From Trissonchulus latispiculum (taxonomy: Eukaryota > Nematoda > Enoplea > Enoplida > Ironidae): a stretch of 64,000 bases of DNA. The stretch is from the NCBI GenBank assembly GCA_030248195.1, contig JASAND010013500.1:1-64000 (forward strand). The letters are read 5' to 3'. This document shows, piece by piece, positions 23,059 through 33,231 of this stretch (position 1 is its first letter; the number at the start of each line of letters is the position of its first letter). Below the pieces are notes generated by a model, which worked only from the letters and a program-made list of their open reading frames with translations, made no database searches and was not told the origin of the DNA. The translations under genes and the position numbers were made by a program.

Positions 23059-24765
23059 TCACGGTTCAGCAGCATAGTCTTTATAATGCGTCCGTTCCTG
23101 TTCCTGCACAGATTTCCACTGTCGCGAATAGTTACTCACAGTTCGCGGAAAATAAGCAGTCATTACAGGAATTACAGACGTTATTATAGCTAGTTGTTGA
23201 CTATAGTTGGACTTTACTTCCTCATCGTCCTCAATTTGTACATTAACAAGCTCTCGATTTTGCTCATTGGCTTGCACTTGATTACTATGGTCGTTTTCAC
23301 TTGATCCTAAAACGCAATGCTTCACAAGTACATCATCAGTATTGGTATCTACGACATTACTATCATGCAACGTATCTAAAGCACCATCACCACTGTGAGC
23401 AGTTGGATCGTCAATGTCAATTTCCAACTCCTCAAGGGTTTCTGGGTTAATATCAGGTAACAATTTCAATCTATTGACATGAATTACCTTACTAATGTCA
23501 CCCGTTTTCAAATTACGTAAGCGCACGTTTTGATCAGACAAAATTTCTACAATTCTGTAGGGACCATCATACTTTGGAGCCAATTTTGGCGAAGTACCTT
23601 GAGCTACTGGTACTTGAGTAATGTTACGCATAACAAGCTGTCCCACAGTAAAATTCTTCATACGTACGCGCTTATCATAACGTTGCTTAACAAGTTCCGC
23701 TTTATCAGAAATAATTTGAGCAGTAATATGCCAGTTTTCAGTTAAAGTCCGTATTAAAGAAGTCTTATAATTGACTAAAGATTCTACTGGCTTTTCAAGC
23801 TTATCAAACAACAAATCCTCTGGAACTTGTGCATCCCTTCCAAACAACATAAAATACGGTGTATCCTGAATAGTAGAATGAAACGACGTTCTATACGCAT
23901 GCATTGCAAAAGCTAATTTAGTATCCCAATCACGCTGAGTTACATCTACGTACTTCTTAACTATTTCCCGTATAGTTCCATTTACCCGTTCAACTAAGCC
24001 GTTTGACTGAGGATGATAGGCAGTGGTACGTAACTTTTTAGTACCCATTAATTTAAAAAGAGTATTAGTAACTTCTGCCTGAAAATTAGGACCTTGGTCA
24101 GTGATCACCTCAGTTGGTACCCCATACCGTAAAATAAATTCATTCAAAAGAACACGTATGAGAGTTTCGGCTTTTTCATTTCGTAAGGGCCAAGCTTCTG
24201 CCCATCGGGTAAGTTGATCAATTACAACCAAAACACAAACATTTTGCTTTTTACTAGTCGGGAAATGCATAACGTCAGCGTAAATGCGTTCAAACGGTTT
24301 AGTCACTGGCGGATAAATTTTCATAGGCGCTTGAGGGTGCCTCGGCCCAATAGAAAATCGTGCACATACAATACAATTACGTATAAACAACTTAACATCA
24401 GTAAGTAATGTGGGCCAATAATATTTCACAGCTACTTTATAATGAGTTTGAGGTACACCCAAATGACCACCAGTATCAATATCAGAATGAAACCGTTCTA
24501 AAATATAATTGCGAAACTTTCTAGGTACGCATGTTAAACTAGCAGAACACTTTTTCTTTCGACCGTTAATATCAGTACTAAATCGATACAACATTCCATT
24601 TTCTTTAAGTTCGAAATTAGATTGATCACGTATTAAAGTCCAAGTTAAATCATCTTTAGGCAAAGTCCCTTTTTGCAAATATTCGATAAAAGCACTAAAG
24701 TCAGGATCAGTTTTAAGAGCTTGGGACCATTGGTCATCAGTATATTGCTCTATGACAAAGATCTG
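23059..24765 (-). CDS. Ty3/gypsy-type integrase (5'-truncated pol)
   Basis: This ORF encodes the C-terminal half of a retrotransposon polyprotein, which would insert element cDNA into the genome. Numbering from MQKGTL, there is an HHCC zinc-binding module (H64, H72, C102, C105) and a retroviral-type integrase core with D135 (YADVMHF), D194 (ITDQGPNF) and E230 (GLVERVNG), giving the D-x35-E spacing. A C-terminal segment with HVNRLKLL follows, but no chromodomain. The frame stays open upstream past the apparent start to about 24765 (QYTDDQWSQALKTDPDF), so the ORF is a fragment; reverse transcriptase, RNase H, protease and gag are missing. The integrase has no stops and looks young. Class is sure; the exact family is not. 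Confidence 0.9.
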   Translation of the reverse strand, partial: QIFVIEQYTDDQWSQALKTDPDFSAFIEYLQKGTLPKDDLTWTLIRDQSNFELKENGMLYRFSTDINGRKKKCSASLTCVPRKFRNYILERFHSDIDTGGHLGVPQTHYKVAVKYYWPTLLTDVKLFIRNCIVCARFSIGPRHPQAPMKIYPPVTKPFERIYADVMHFPTSKKQNVCVLVVIDQLTRWAEAWPLRNEKAETLIRVLLNEFILRYGVPTEVITDQGPNFQAEVTNTLFKLMGTKKLRTTAYHPQSNGLVERVNGTIREIVKKYVDVTQRDWDTKLAFAMHAYRTSFHSTIQDTPYFMLFGRDAQVPEDLLFDKLEKPVESLVNYKTSLIRTLTENWHITAQIISDKAELVKQRYDKRVRMKNFTVGQLVMRNITQVPVAQGTSPKLAPKYDGPYRIVEILSDQNVRLRNLKTGDISKVIHVNRLKLLPDINPETLEELEIDIDDPTAHSGDGALDTLHDSNVVDTNTDDVLVKHCVLGSSENDHSNQVQANEQNRELVNVQIEDDEEVKSNYSQQLAIITSVIPVMTAYFPRTVSNYSRQWKSVQEQERTHYKDYAAEP

Positions 24766-24770
24766 TCACT

Positions 24771-24861
24771 CCGCAGCTTCGAGGCTGCGAGAAAATCAGG
24801 TGCCGTTTTTGAACTAGGTAGGGTTCGCAGCCTGGGTCTTTTACACTGGGAATGGCTGCGA
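24771..24861. repeat. ~90-bp dispersed repeat, copy 1
   Basis: CCGCAGCT, GAAAATCAGGTGCCG, TTTTTGAACTAG and GGGTTCGCAGCCT occur in this order here and again at about 26827-26916. It abuts the broken 5' end of the retroelement, so the break may lie in this repeat. Confidence 0.65.
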
Positions 24862-25440
24862 CTTACGTTATATGATGTCAATACTTATGCTATGTGATGT
24901 AAATATGGGATGAATTTGTAAGAGCAATGTATTCTTTGTAAGTGGTATGACTGAGTTCTGCCTCAGAAGTGATCTGTGGACCTGGCATGAGACCTCTCCC
25001 TCTCCATCTCTTTAGCACTCATGCTCTGTGTTGCAGCGAAAGTAAGCTGAGAACACCACCAGTTTTCAGCGCTATTATATACTTATCATCAGCATCATTT
25101 GTTGTACCATGATATGAAGCCTAGCAGTAAAGCTTAGGTTAGCTGCAACAAAATTCTACATACACACCAATCAAGTTCAACGGTTGTATCCAGTTAAAAC
25201 CAGCTACTTCCGTTCAAAGTTACAGTTTCAAGTTTCGGTTGAATGAACTCAACTTGGTTTGCAAGAGTAAATCGTTCTCAATAATTTTAGGCTTGCATTG
25301 CATAATTGACATTAAACTTTAGCTAAAATTGTTCAAGGGACTATTTGTTACATTTAGATATGTGATGAAATAAGCCGATGCAAGGGCTTAAAATTGGTTA
25401 TCATCAATCAGCTAGAATAGAGTTATCAAATGTGTAGGCG
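24862..25440. other. Intergenic stretch before the chromodomain-RING gene
   Basis: AT-rich DNA without an ORF or repeat that I can support. Confidence 0.4.
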
Positions 25441-25450
25441 AATGGGTGGG

Positions 25451-25458
25451 TATAAATA
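25451..25458 (+). promoter_or_regulatory. TATA box of the chromodomain-RING gene
   Basis: TATAAATA lies 74 bp before the ATG at 25532, which would leave a 5' leader of about 50 bp if transcription starts some 30 bp downstream of the box. Confidence 0.55.
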
Positions 25459-25531
25459 CCCCAGCATTTGAGGTAAAATATTATTTGAATTCAGCTATTG
25501 GTTTTACTTATACTGTTCTTTTCGTGAAAAA

Positions 25532-26551
25532 ATGTCAGACGTTTATGTTGTTGACTCTATTTTGTCCAAAGTAAGTGCAATAAATTCCAATTATTATATT
25601 ATATATACTTTTAATGCTATATATTGTACAGAACTGACTGTATATTGGATAATTGCGGGAGTAAAAATATTAATGTTAAATTTGATAAGAGGTATTAATA
25701 TATGTTGTAGCAAAAATATAAAGAGTTCTCGTTTTCCAGTGATATATGAATCTTATTTCGTTTGTTACCATTGTTTGATTTCATTGTTAGCTGTTTAATT
25801 TTAGAGAATCGTCGATGAAACGGTATTCTACAGAGTGAAATGGAGTTGTTTTGATATGGACAATACTACTTGGGAGCCGGAAAGTAACTGCAAGAAGGCG
25901 CGAAGGTGTATCAAAGAATATGAAAAGCTACAAAAGGGAAACAATATCACAAATGTTGTAGATAATGTTGCCAAAAACGAAGAAGTAAAATATTTTTACT
26001 AAATAATAAATAAAAACATGGGCTTTTAATGATTTAGTCAAGCGATTACTGTATTCATTAGCTTATATATAAAATCCATTTCCCTGAGGTATAGTCAATT
26101 GAGAACAGGTTGTATATCTTGGAATTTTCCAAAAATTAAGATTCTGCGAATCGTGAATTAGCGGAAATATTGGTACGAAGGTTTAGCCTGTTACAATATT
26201 TTATTGCTTCTTTAAGGTATATATTTACTCAAAATTAAGTATTTCGTGTTTCAGGTCGTTACGAGGTCTTGTTGTGTCTGTGATGAAGGTGGTGATAGTG
26301 ATGATCTGCTGGTTATTTACCATTGTAACCACACAATCTGCGGAGAATGCCTGTCCGGCATCTTTGCTGCTCGAATAAATTATAGATGCCCACTATGCCG
26401 ATGTTTGATCAATGGTGCCTATGCCAGCGTCGTCTGGGAAGGTTCAACTCCCATTTGCTCTACTAATGATTTGCTGAATTTCGATTACATGCCTCCATCA
26501 GCAGAAGAGAGTCCGTTTCTTGCACTAGTGATGGGGTTGTTCACTAATTAG
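25532..26551 (+). CDS. Chromodomain-RING finger protein, three exons
   Basis: Predicted exons are 25532-25570, 25805-25984 and 26255-26551, all joined in phase 0, giving about 171 residues. Exons 1 and 2 encode a chromodomain at residues 4-57: VYVVDSILSK-RIVDETV, then YRVKW, then NTTWEPESN and a final helix KEYEKLQK. Cage positions are Y, W and F where HP1 has Y, W and Y, so methyl-lysine binding is plausible. Exon 3 encodes a C3HC4 RING at residues 79-121 (C79, C82, C97, H99, C102, C105, C118, C121), typical of E3 ubiquitin ligases. The first intron has GTAAGT...TTTTAG ends, the second GTAAAA...TTTCAG. The RING ORF has no ATG ahead of its cysteines, which supports splicing from upstream. By inference it could ubiquitinate proteins at methylated chromatin. 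If intron 2 is retained, a 78-residue chromodomain-only protein ends at 26002, with AATAAA just after it. Confidence 0.72.
26005..26010 (+). terminator. Poly(A) signal inside intron 2
   Basis: AATAAA lies three bases after the stop that ends the intron-retained reading frame. It could terminate a short chromodomain-only transcript. Confidence 0.4.
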
Positions 26552-26624
26552 TCAAGTGACATCCTAACTGAGAGCTCTTAAAATTATTTGTTATTAATCA
26601 AATTGTTGTTATGTTATGATTTAC

Positions 26625-26630
26625 AATAAA
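26625..26630 (+). terminator. Poly(A) signal of the chromodomain-RING gene
   Basis: AATAAA 74 bp after the stop codon at 26551. Confidence 0.5.
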
Positions 26631-26826
26631 TTGAGATTAAAAACGTTGATTCAGACAATGGTTTTAGAATGCTGTTATATCATATCATTTCTGATGGTAT
26701 ATACAAGTATCTAGAAAAGTTGTGACATGTTCTGCATTTGTTTTTGAGCTATAAAGATCATAGCTCATGTATCCGAGACCCTCTGGGAAGGGTCGAAACG
26801 GTAAAAACAGCTATTCTGCAGGTAAT

Positions 26827-26916
26827 CCGCAGCTGAGGTGCTGCGGAAAATCGGGTGCCACTTTTGAACTAGAGGGGGTTCGCAGCCTAGGCAATTTACA
26901 CTAGAAATGGCTCCGG
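26827..26916. repeat. ~90-bp dispersed repeat, copy 2
   Basis: This is the second copy of the repeat at 24771-24861, in the same orientation. It lies between the chromodomain-RING gene and the first receptor. Confidence 0.65.
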
Positions 26917-26943
26917 ATTTGTGGTCGGAACCCTGTTTTGTAT

Positions 26944-27870
26944 CTACTCACTAGACTTGCAAAGCAGCACAGAGCGTATACTTTCTCGAAGCTCCCGGCT
27001 TTTTGCAACATAAATGAAAATGTTATTGCCTGAATTCAAGTTTATTAGAACCCAACAAAACTGTGCATACGCAACCAGAAAAGATTTCGCCGGCTCAATC
27101 TCAAACATTATTAAGCACATTAAAGCTAATGGTATTATGTAGAAGAAAACGGTAAACAGGATGACCCACGACAGAGTTTTTGTTATTTTGGCTTGCCTCT
27201 GCAATTGAATGGCTAAAAGTTCAGACAAATCATGCATCTTCTGTCTTCGTACTACCAAGACAGCAGCTAGATACACAACCAAAGAAATTATTGCTAGAAT
27301 CAATTGATATCCCCAATATAATCGATTGATTTTTGGTGGGACAATAAATCCCAGGGCACATCTCTGATCCATGCTCATGCCACGAACGGGAAATTTTACC
27401 ATACCAACAAAAGAAATCAGATGCAAGCTAATGCACATCAAGTAAGACAAGAAAATTACAAGTCGCCATTTTTCGATCGAAAAGGCGGAATAAATGCGAA
27501 TAGAGGCACAGGCTAGCAGTCGATCCAGCGAAATTAATGTCAGCTTTAGAGGGACTAAAAATCCGCCCAGCAAAGTACAGTGAATCCTAGGTCGCAGCAA
27601 ACAATCTGCTAACGTAGCATTCTCCATAAGTCGTCCTGTTTCTAAGAGCAAACTCCGAAACAGGCCATTGCATAGCTGATTTAATCCCAATAGGAGATCG
27701 GCGACGGCCAATCCCATTGGCGGTATGTATTCTTTCCTGGCGAACTTTTTGGACCTTACAAATGCCAACAGAAGAAGTAAGTTTCCGATTACCTGTAAAA
27801 TTCCTTCTACAGCAAAGAGAGCATTTTCTGCACGGAATCTGCCTAATTGCGGCATTAGAATTAGTGTCAT
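26944..27870 (-). CDS. Seven-transmembrane receptor 1 (N-terminus altered by frameshift)
   Basis: A single-exon receptor of 308 residues at the plasma membrane, of a rhodopsin-like, nematode-chemoreceptor-like type. Seven hydrophobic segments are visible (about 14-38, 50-72, 92-120, 135-157, 183-207, 232-256, 264-288). Key residues are N30 in TM1, D58 in TM2, C90 and C171 (the TM3/ECL2 disulfide), D116-R117-L118 in place of DRY, P247 in TM6, and NIFIY (283-287) in place of NPxxY. Paralogues start MANSTDS; here that ATG (27879) is put out of frame by one extra A, and the later ATG used here restores the receptor frame as MTLILMPQL. K109 inside TM3, R95, C98 and K180 differ from residues shared by all the other copies, so the gene may be under relaxed selection. 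The ligand is unknown. Confidence 0.82.
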   Translation of the reverse strand: MTLILMPQLGRFRAENALFAVEGILQVIGNLLLLLAFVRSKKFARKEYIPPMGLAVADLLLGLNQLCNGLFRSLLLETGRLMENATLADCLLRPRIHCTLLGGFLVPLKLTLISLDRLLACASIRIYSAFSIEKWRLVIFLSYLMCISLHLISFVGMVKFPVRGMSMDQRCALGFIVPPKINRLYWGYQLILAIISLVVYLAAVLVVRRQKMHDLSELLAIQLQRQAKITKTLSWVILFTVFFYIIPLALMCLIMFEIEPAKSFLVAYAQFCWVLINLNSGNNIFIYVAKSRELRESIRSVLLCKSSE

Positions 27871-27892
27871 TGGCCATAGGATAAATGTTCAT

Positions 27893-28151
27893 GCTGTGGG
27901 TGAGGCTAAGAAATGGTCTGGTTATCGCGATGACTATGGCTATTAGAGAGTTTGCTTTTTTTCTTCGTCTATTTCTTGTGGTTTTTCACAAGAATAGAGC
28001 TAAAAGTCTATACCTAGCAGTCAAATTACTACCCTGTTTCATCTTGTAATCCAATTTCATGCTAAAATTATGCAAATTCATATTGAAATGCTATGCTACG
28101 CAGTGAAATCCACTTCAGCAAATCCTGGCGAGGAAAAATCATTTGCTTGGA

Positions 28152-28212
<61 letters not shown>

Positions 28213-29355
28213 AGCAGTTTCAAAGCTGTAGACCTTAAGCTGCTTTCATTGTTATCCCTGCAGAATTTATCCTTCATACTCCTTGGCACAATTTTTAATC
28301 AGTGCTGAAACAGTTCCAATCAAATAGTGTAGGTATTTTAGTAAAAACTCCAAGGTGCAGATAGAACTCATGGTATAATCGTCATAATCAGAACCTTTGA
28401 ACGGCAGGCCTTCTAAAGGAGTTTGCATTGTCAACTGGAAACTTTTAATGAGAACTAAATATTGTTTTGAATATAGTGCGATTTTTAAAACATTTGCCTA
28501 CATAACATACAATTGAGCTGAATTCGCTTGCGTCCACTTTGCTGCCAGTTTTAAATTTCATTGTGCAACTTGGTGCACCGTGCAACTTTCCTATTGAAGA
28601 TTCGTTCCTACAAATACGTTAGCGCATGCTCTGAAATTATTTGCCTCCTTTAAGAACACTCGAAGGATGGCGGTTTTCCTGGCATGCTTACCTAAAGTAT
28701 GATCTTTTGGTTTCAACTACGGTTATTGGCATACGACTGGCTGTAGCGCAACTGTGGAAGCATTTATTATTCAAGTTTTTACATATTTCGGACGGTTTAA
28801 TTCGTAGTGTAGATATCGGTTTGTGTGTGTCTTTTTCCTACACCTGATGTCTGAATACCTCTTATATACTTTTGCTCAGAAAGATCTATATAGTATTGGA
28901 ATTGTTTGCCACGTGAAGTTATGCTATTTCAGTATCCAGCTTTAAAACACGTGTTGCTTGCATATTCTTTATAGATTGTTATGGGGGTGGGGTAGTAGTT
29001 GACAATCGGTCCAGCCTGAACTCTGCCAGCTAAGTTGAACTTGTTTGCTATTGAACTATACACTACAGTTTCCTGCTATAGTAACTATTTGCGCTGCATA
29101 ATTTTCCTGTATTTTGTTTGTTTGGCTGGTATTAAATTCCATTCAATTCAATTTAATACCTCCATTTGTCTGCATTTCGAGATCCATGAACGTCAACTTA
29201 TTCTTACGAGGGGGGAAGTCAAAATGCTAGCTGTCCAAAACCAAACTAAGCACATCTTCAGGGTGTTTTAGTGTGGCGTTTAGCACGAAGACATGTCGCT
29301 GAATTGCTTTGGGTAATCAATTGTCTGATTTATTTTTATGTATTCATGTGGCTTG
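27893..29355. other. Intergenic stretch with an AT microsatellite
   Basis: A pure (AT)n run of about 55 bp occupies 28155-28209. The remainder has only short ORFs (at most 78 codons) without recognisable domains. Confidence 0.5.
28155..28209. repeat. (AT)n microsatellite
   Basis: Uninterrupted alternating A and T. Confidence 0.95.
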
Positions 29356-30123
29356 TAGGAATCTGGTGGGGCCCCCAAAATTGGAAGACAAAATTAATCC
29401 TTTAATTGCTCTCCTGCTGACACGTTGGTCTGTATTAAAGAAAAGTGGAAAGGTCAAATGTAAAGGTTAGTAGTTTGGGGGCCCCATCAGATTCTCTAAC
29501 TGCAAAATTAGTACAAAATATTGAAACTTTCTAAAACAGTAGTTTAACAGTTAGAGCAATGTTATAAGGTTCTACTATACTATAATAAATTTCACAATTA
29601 AAAGTTAAAGCCTATCTATAGTGCGAATCTCATTCAATATGTAACTCTTATATATCAGACAATATTGCACAAAGTTACACAGTTTAATTTTAGCTTTAAG
29701 GACATTACTGTTTTTAGGAATTAATTTAGTCTTAAGTTTAAAAAACAATTTTCTGAACACTTGTATGCACAGTTACCGTAGAACTCTATTTTAAGGCAAC
29801 TTAAAACTTACTTACTTACTTAATAAATTAGTTTCATTTATTCATTATATTTACGCTTTCAATCAGTTTAATTGCATAATTACATTTCAAATGCTTGAAC
29901 TGCTTGAACACTGCTGGAATTCCAAAACTGGAGACTTCTAAATTCAATATAACTTTGTACATTTGCACTAACTTTGCAGTTAGAGAATCTGATGGGGCCC
30001 CCAAACTATTGACATTTACATTTGAGCTTTCCACTTTTCTTTAATACAGACCAACGTCTCAGCAGGAGAGCAATTAAAGGATTAATTTTGTCTTCCAATT
30101 TTGGGGGCCCCACCAGATTCCTA
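29356..30123. mobile_element. Element with ~150-bp inverted repeats, GGAATCTGGTGGGGCCCCC ends
   Basis: The left arm (29358-29514) matches the reverse complement of the right arm (29968-30121) with few differences. The ends read GGAATCTGG...CCAGATTCC and are flanked by TA on both sides (29356-29357 and 30122-30123), compatible with a TA target duplication as in Tc1/mariner-type elements. The GGGGCCCCC word occurs twice in each arm. The interior is AT-rich with no transposase. Confidence 0.8.
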
Positions 30124-33100
30124 TAAGCCATTTATGTTATATACAAAAGCTGTTATTATTATTATTATTAATTATATTTTTTTATTATAATTAGAAAAAC
30201 TGTGTATGCCGAAGGGAGTTATATCTTTATAATACCGAAAAAATATCTTTATGCAGAGACATTGAACATTGAATCTGGGGTGTCAGTAAATTTGAATGTT
30301 TGTAAGACCGTTGTTCTAAGGATAGGGAGTAGAAGTAATTATATTCATTTTATTGTTTCCCCCTCAGTTTTATAGAGGAGCTTGGTGTAAGCAACATATA
30401 CTCAAGTTTCATTTGGCACGAGGGGTAGGAAAGCTCAGTCTATTTCACAAGGAGAACAGTCATGCATTCTTATCAGCGTACTGCTGTGTAATCAGAAAAT
30501 GAAAAACGCTAGTTAGCTACTTAGGCTAGTTTTCAAGATGACTAAAAGCTGTACAAAGTTCTGGTGGGAACAGTAGCACCTTCCAGCAGAGAGAAAGACA
30601 AAACAGCCTACAGAAGCTGCTGTAACTAGGAAGTTGTATGAACAAAGGGGACGATTGGTTTTACTGAATAATCCGGATTAGAAATGGGAAAATTAGATGG
30701 GAAAATCCTCTTCGTCAAAAATAAGATGTAGGAGTGCTGATCCAGTATTAACTGAATAGCATGCTATGCATGCAGTGAAAACTGAATTTTTGTCTTCTAC
30801 TTTGACTTTCCCTCTTTTAGCTCTTCCATGCAAAGGATTAAGACTCCTTCTTGATAATGCCCCATCTCTGCAAGATCTTAAAGTTGTACAGCTTATGCGG
30901 GTAGTGTAGGTTACGCGCATGGATGATTTGGAACCGCTGGAATATTAAAGCGAAACACGGATCTTAGATTATCATTGCATGTCTTTCCAAAAGGTTCAAC
31001 AAATAACATAATCATATTACGTTCTTATGGAAACGATATGTTGGAAATAAAAACCCTTGAGCTAGTGTGAGTATTTAAATAAGGAGTAATGAGAGAAATT
31101 CAACTAGCGAGAGAGCGAGACGTAAGGACAGCCTTATATCAAGCTAACACTTAGTGAGACTCCTTAATTTTCAGCCCCAAACTGCAAGGTTATAGCCGCA
31201 AGAAAACTGCAAGACAACCTTTGAGCACAGCTCAAACGCTACACTTATATGGATAGCCGGTATAACCCCTGGAAAAAGTCAACACCACCACGTTGTTCAA
31301 AAATGGCAAAGTTTAGACCTTACGCTAACACAGCGTTGGGTCCTGGAGTGGCTTGTCCCAGGAAAATTTTGAGGAGGTTGGTATATTAAACTGAAAGGTA
31401 GGTTTGAGGGCACTTGCATCTCAAGAATGAATTAACAAAATTTTTCGAAAGATTTTAAAAAATCTTACGATTTTCTCAAAAATTCGCAGCAATTTCTGCA
31501 AGTTTTAGAAACAATTCAAAATTCTGGCCGATTTTCACGAAAACTTAAACAAAAATTTCCTTGAAGGCGGAAAATGTTAAAGATTTTAATGCAAAAATAA
31601 ATTTATAGGTCAATTTTGCTTACCCCTTGGCCACGGTTTTCTTACCCCTTGGCCTATTTTAAGCTGCGTCCAGAAAAGTCTTTTCATCGGTGACACTGAT
31701 GCTGCAAATTATAACGTGGCAAATTAAAAAATAAAATTTAGCGCTTCCCAGGGATAAGCACATTTTTATTTTCAGCAATGCTCATCTTACGTGACCGGAC
31801 AATTTCACACTTTAAGCAACTTAGACTTAGCACCTTTTATTTGTGCTTCGAATTAAAAATTCCGCTTTTCTTTGAAACTTTATTAAATTCTAAAGAGTGA
31901 CTCATGGAGTACTCCTGAAAGACTAACCGTTTGCACAAAATCAACTAATAACTCAAAATTACCAATACAAACTTCAATTTTTTAGACGATCAATGCGTGA
32001 CCCAAAGCTAAAAGTTTGTGACTCATACATAGTTTAGCTTGCTCTTTCTGGATCAAACAGTTTCAGTACTGGATGAAAGCCTACACACGTCTACTCTTAC
32101 AGCTAATGTCAAATTTAAGTGGAAAGAAAGTTTCTTTCTTTCTTTTATTTTTCTTCTTTAAAGAAAGAAAGAATGAAAGAAAGAGGCAGGCTTAAGTTTC
32201 TTGTTATAAAGGTCAGGTTAGCGCACAAGCCTTGCCATTGTACATATGCGTTTAAGTTTAAGCCAAGTTTAAGTCAAGCGAGCTGGGGGACTCCTGGGGC
32301 TTTCTTTCTTTCTTTCTTTTTCCTTTCTTTCTTTCTTTCTTTCTTGAAAATTTCTTTTTCTTTGCACTCAAATAAGACAGTAGCTGTAGTATGTTTGCCA
32401 CCAATACAAGCTAGTTTCAAACGATTCAATGGCATGAGGTGACGCAGGTCGCAGAAGATGCAGAACTTCAAACTGATATATAGCTGAATTCATACCTCTC
32501 ACTATGAAGTCAGTTCTGGCTTTCCAAAGTAGACGGGAAGAGTGACCTTAACATTCTGGGGCCAGTCCAGTATTGTAGTTTATGAAAAGATGGGAGATTT
32601 TCATTTTTGGACATTATCTTCTCAGCAGGTAGTTAGAAACACCGGACAGTTAAAAGAGGGCACCAAAATGAAAATTCTTCCTTTTACAACCATTAAGCAG
32701 TTTCTTGTGGTTAGAAGTCAGTACTATAAGCCAGAATCAATTTCGGGGACAGAAACCATGAATTAACCAAGACTTAGCCTGTGGTGATGTGCAACTTTGT
32801 TTTATTCTATAATCAGGCTTACCCTTTAAGACCTAGTGTATCCATCAGAGTGGAAAGGATTACGTCATATTGTCAGTGCTGTCAGTTTTTGTGCTGTACT
32901 GTCCTCTCGAAATTTTGCGTGTCGTCATTAATTACTAATATCCATAGTCATTTGTCAATTCAAAAAGAGTCTGACACAAAGATTATACAAAGCTAATAAT
33001 TAATAATCCATGAAGTCACAACCAAAAATAGAGCCACCCAACCCCTTGGCTTTTTTTGCAACAGCGACTTTTTTGTGGTTCTACCTTAAGAATGCTAATT

Positions 33101-33231
33101 TTTCGCTAGAAATTTAGGTAAATTTATACCTTGGGCTCGCCCCCCACTTCTCACTCCCTAGAGGGAGGAGCTAAGCCCCTCCCACTTTTAAAATCCGAAG
33201 AAATTGCAGTATATAATTACTACAATATGAG
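30124..33231. other. Intergenic stretch with microsatellites and a possible transposase relic
   Basis: A plus-strand frame at 30796-30906 reads RLLLDNAPSLQDLK, reminiscent of the DNAPS motif of pogo/Tigger-type transposases. TTTC/GAAA tetranucleotide runs lie at 32126-32186 and 32300-32345. No intact gene is seen. Confidence 0.4.
32300..32345. repeat. (TTTC)n microsatellite
   Basis: Repeated CTTT units, interrupted once by TTTTCC. A shorter run and its inverted GAAA counterpart lie at 32126-32186. Confidence 0.9.

Noticed and set aside
24766..26551. The chromodomain as part of the gypsy-type integrase
   Set aside because: It is on the opposite strand, has introns and its own TATA box, and the retroelement integrase ends without a chromodomain.
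28068..28308. ORFs with IYIYIY
   Set aside because: Translation of the (AT)n microsatellite.
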